Part shown: in pieces, positions 62,777 to 64,000 of the stretch
Layout of the letters: every line of letters starts with the position of its first letter
How positions within the stretch are numbered: position 1 is the stretch's first letter
Assembly (NCBI RefSeq): GCF_023218075.1
Contig: NZ_JALPTB010000015.1
Coordinates: forward strand, 40,803-104,802
Length of the DNA: 64,000 nucleotides
Origin: Rhodococcus sp. HM1
Lineage (GTDB): Bacteria > Actinomycetota > Actinomycetes > Mycobacteriales > Mycobacteriaceae
Direction: 5' to 3'
Made by a program: the position numbers and the translations under genes
Notes under the pieces: generated by a model
Databases searched by the model: none
Told to the model about the DNA's origin: nothing
What the model saw: the letters and a program-made list of their open reading frames with translations, nothing else

Positions 62777-64000
<1,224 letters not shown>

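Overview
The window looks like a piece of a large catabolic plasmid (or a mobile island) from a high-GC actinobacterium of the Rhodococcus/Gordonia/Nocardia/Mycobacterium group. Signs of this are the strong third-position GC bias, many GTG starts with GGAGG-type ribosome sites, two mycofactocin-type short-chain dehydrogenases, a DUF4192 protein, actinobacterial GAF/AAA/Fis regulators, and IS110 and IS481 remnants. No rRNA, tRNA, CRISPR array or recognisable replication gene was found.

Region 1 (1-6.8 kb, all + strand) is a tightly packed CoA-thioester operon. It holds an Ltp2-like thiolase homologue without its catalytic Cys and His, a DUF35 protein without zinc ligands, a split MaoC hydratase pair, an acyl-CoA ligase, a zinc-ribbon DUF35 protein with an intact SCP-x type thiolase, and an LLM flavin/F420 oxidoreductase. 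The order recalls the side-chain cleavage genes of steroid degradation. Region 2 (6.8-10.3 kb) is an insertion block of two broken IS110-type transposases and one intact one, bounded by an exact 29-bp repeat that splits the oxidoreductase gene from its terminator hairpin.

Region 3 (10.4-39.4 kb) reads as a peripheral pathway for an alicyclic alcohol or ketone, such as a terpenoid. It contains six dehydrogenases (five SDR, one zinc ADH), two Baeyer-Villiger type monooxygenases, an HSL-type hydrolase resembling lactone hydrolases, a metallo-beta-lactamase-fold hydrolase, two more CoA ligases, an acyl-CoA dehydrogenase, an MHS-family transporter, a nitronate-monooxygenase-like flavoprotein and a hydantoinase/ketone-carboxylase pair (HyuA/HyuB). 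Two paralogous GAF-AAA-Fis activators and a TetR-type repressor sit among them. Two sets of palindromes suggest which genes they control. The proposed order is alcohol oxidation, ketone oxygenation, lactone opening, CoA activation, then beta-oxidation or retro-aldol cleavage with the genes of region 1. The substrate cannot be read from sequence.

Region 4 (39.4-43.9 kb) is a scar: a truncated kinase, a truncated IS481 element, an alpha/beta hydrolase, an MFS remnant, repeats, and a Fic toxin with its antitoxin. Region 5 (43.9-64 kb) is plasmid-type accessory DNA. It has a giant DarB-like protein (DNA methylase plus SF2 helicase), a second VbhA/Fic pair, several small hypothetical genes, large inverted repeats at 55.7 and 58.0 kb, a DUF4192 gene, a lipoprotein, an HNH-type protein, and the C-terminal part of a helicase that runs off the window end.
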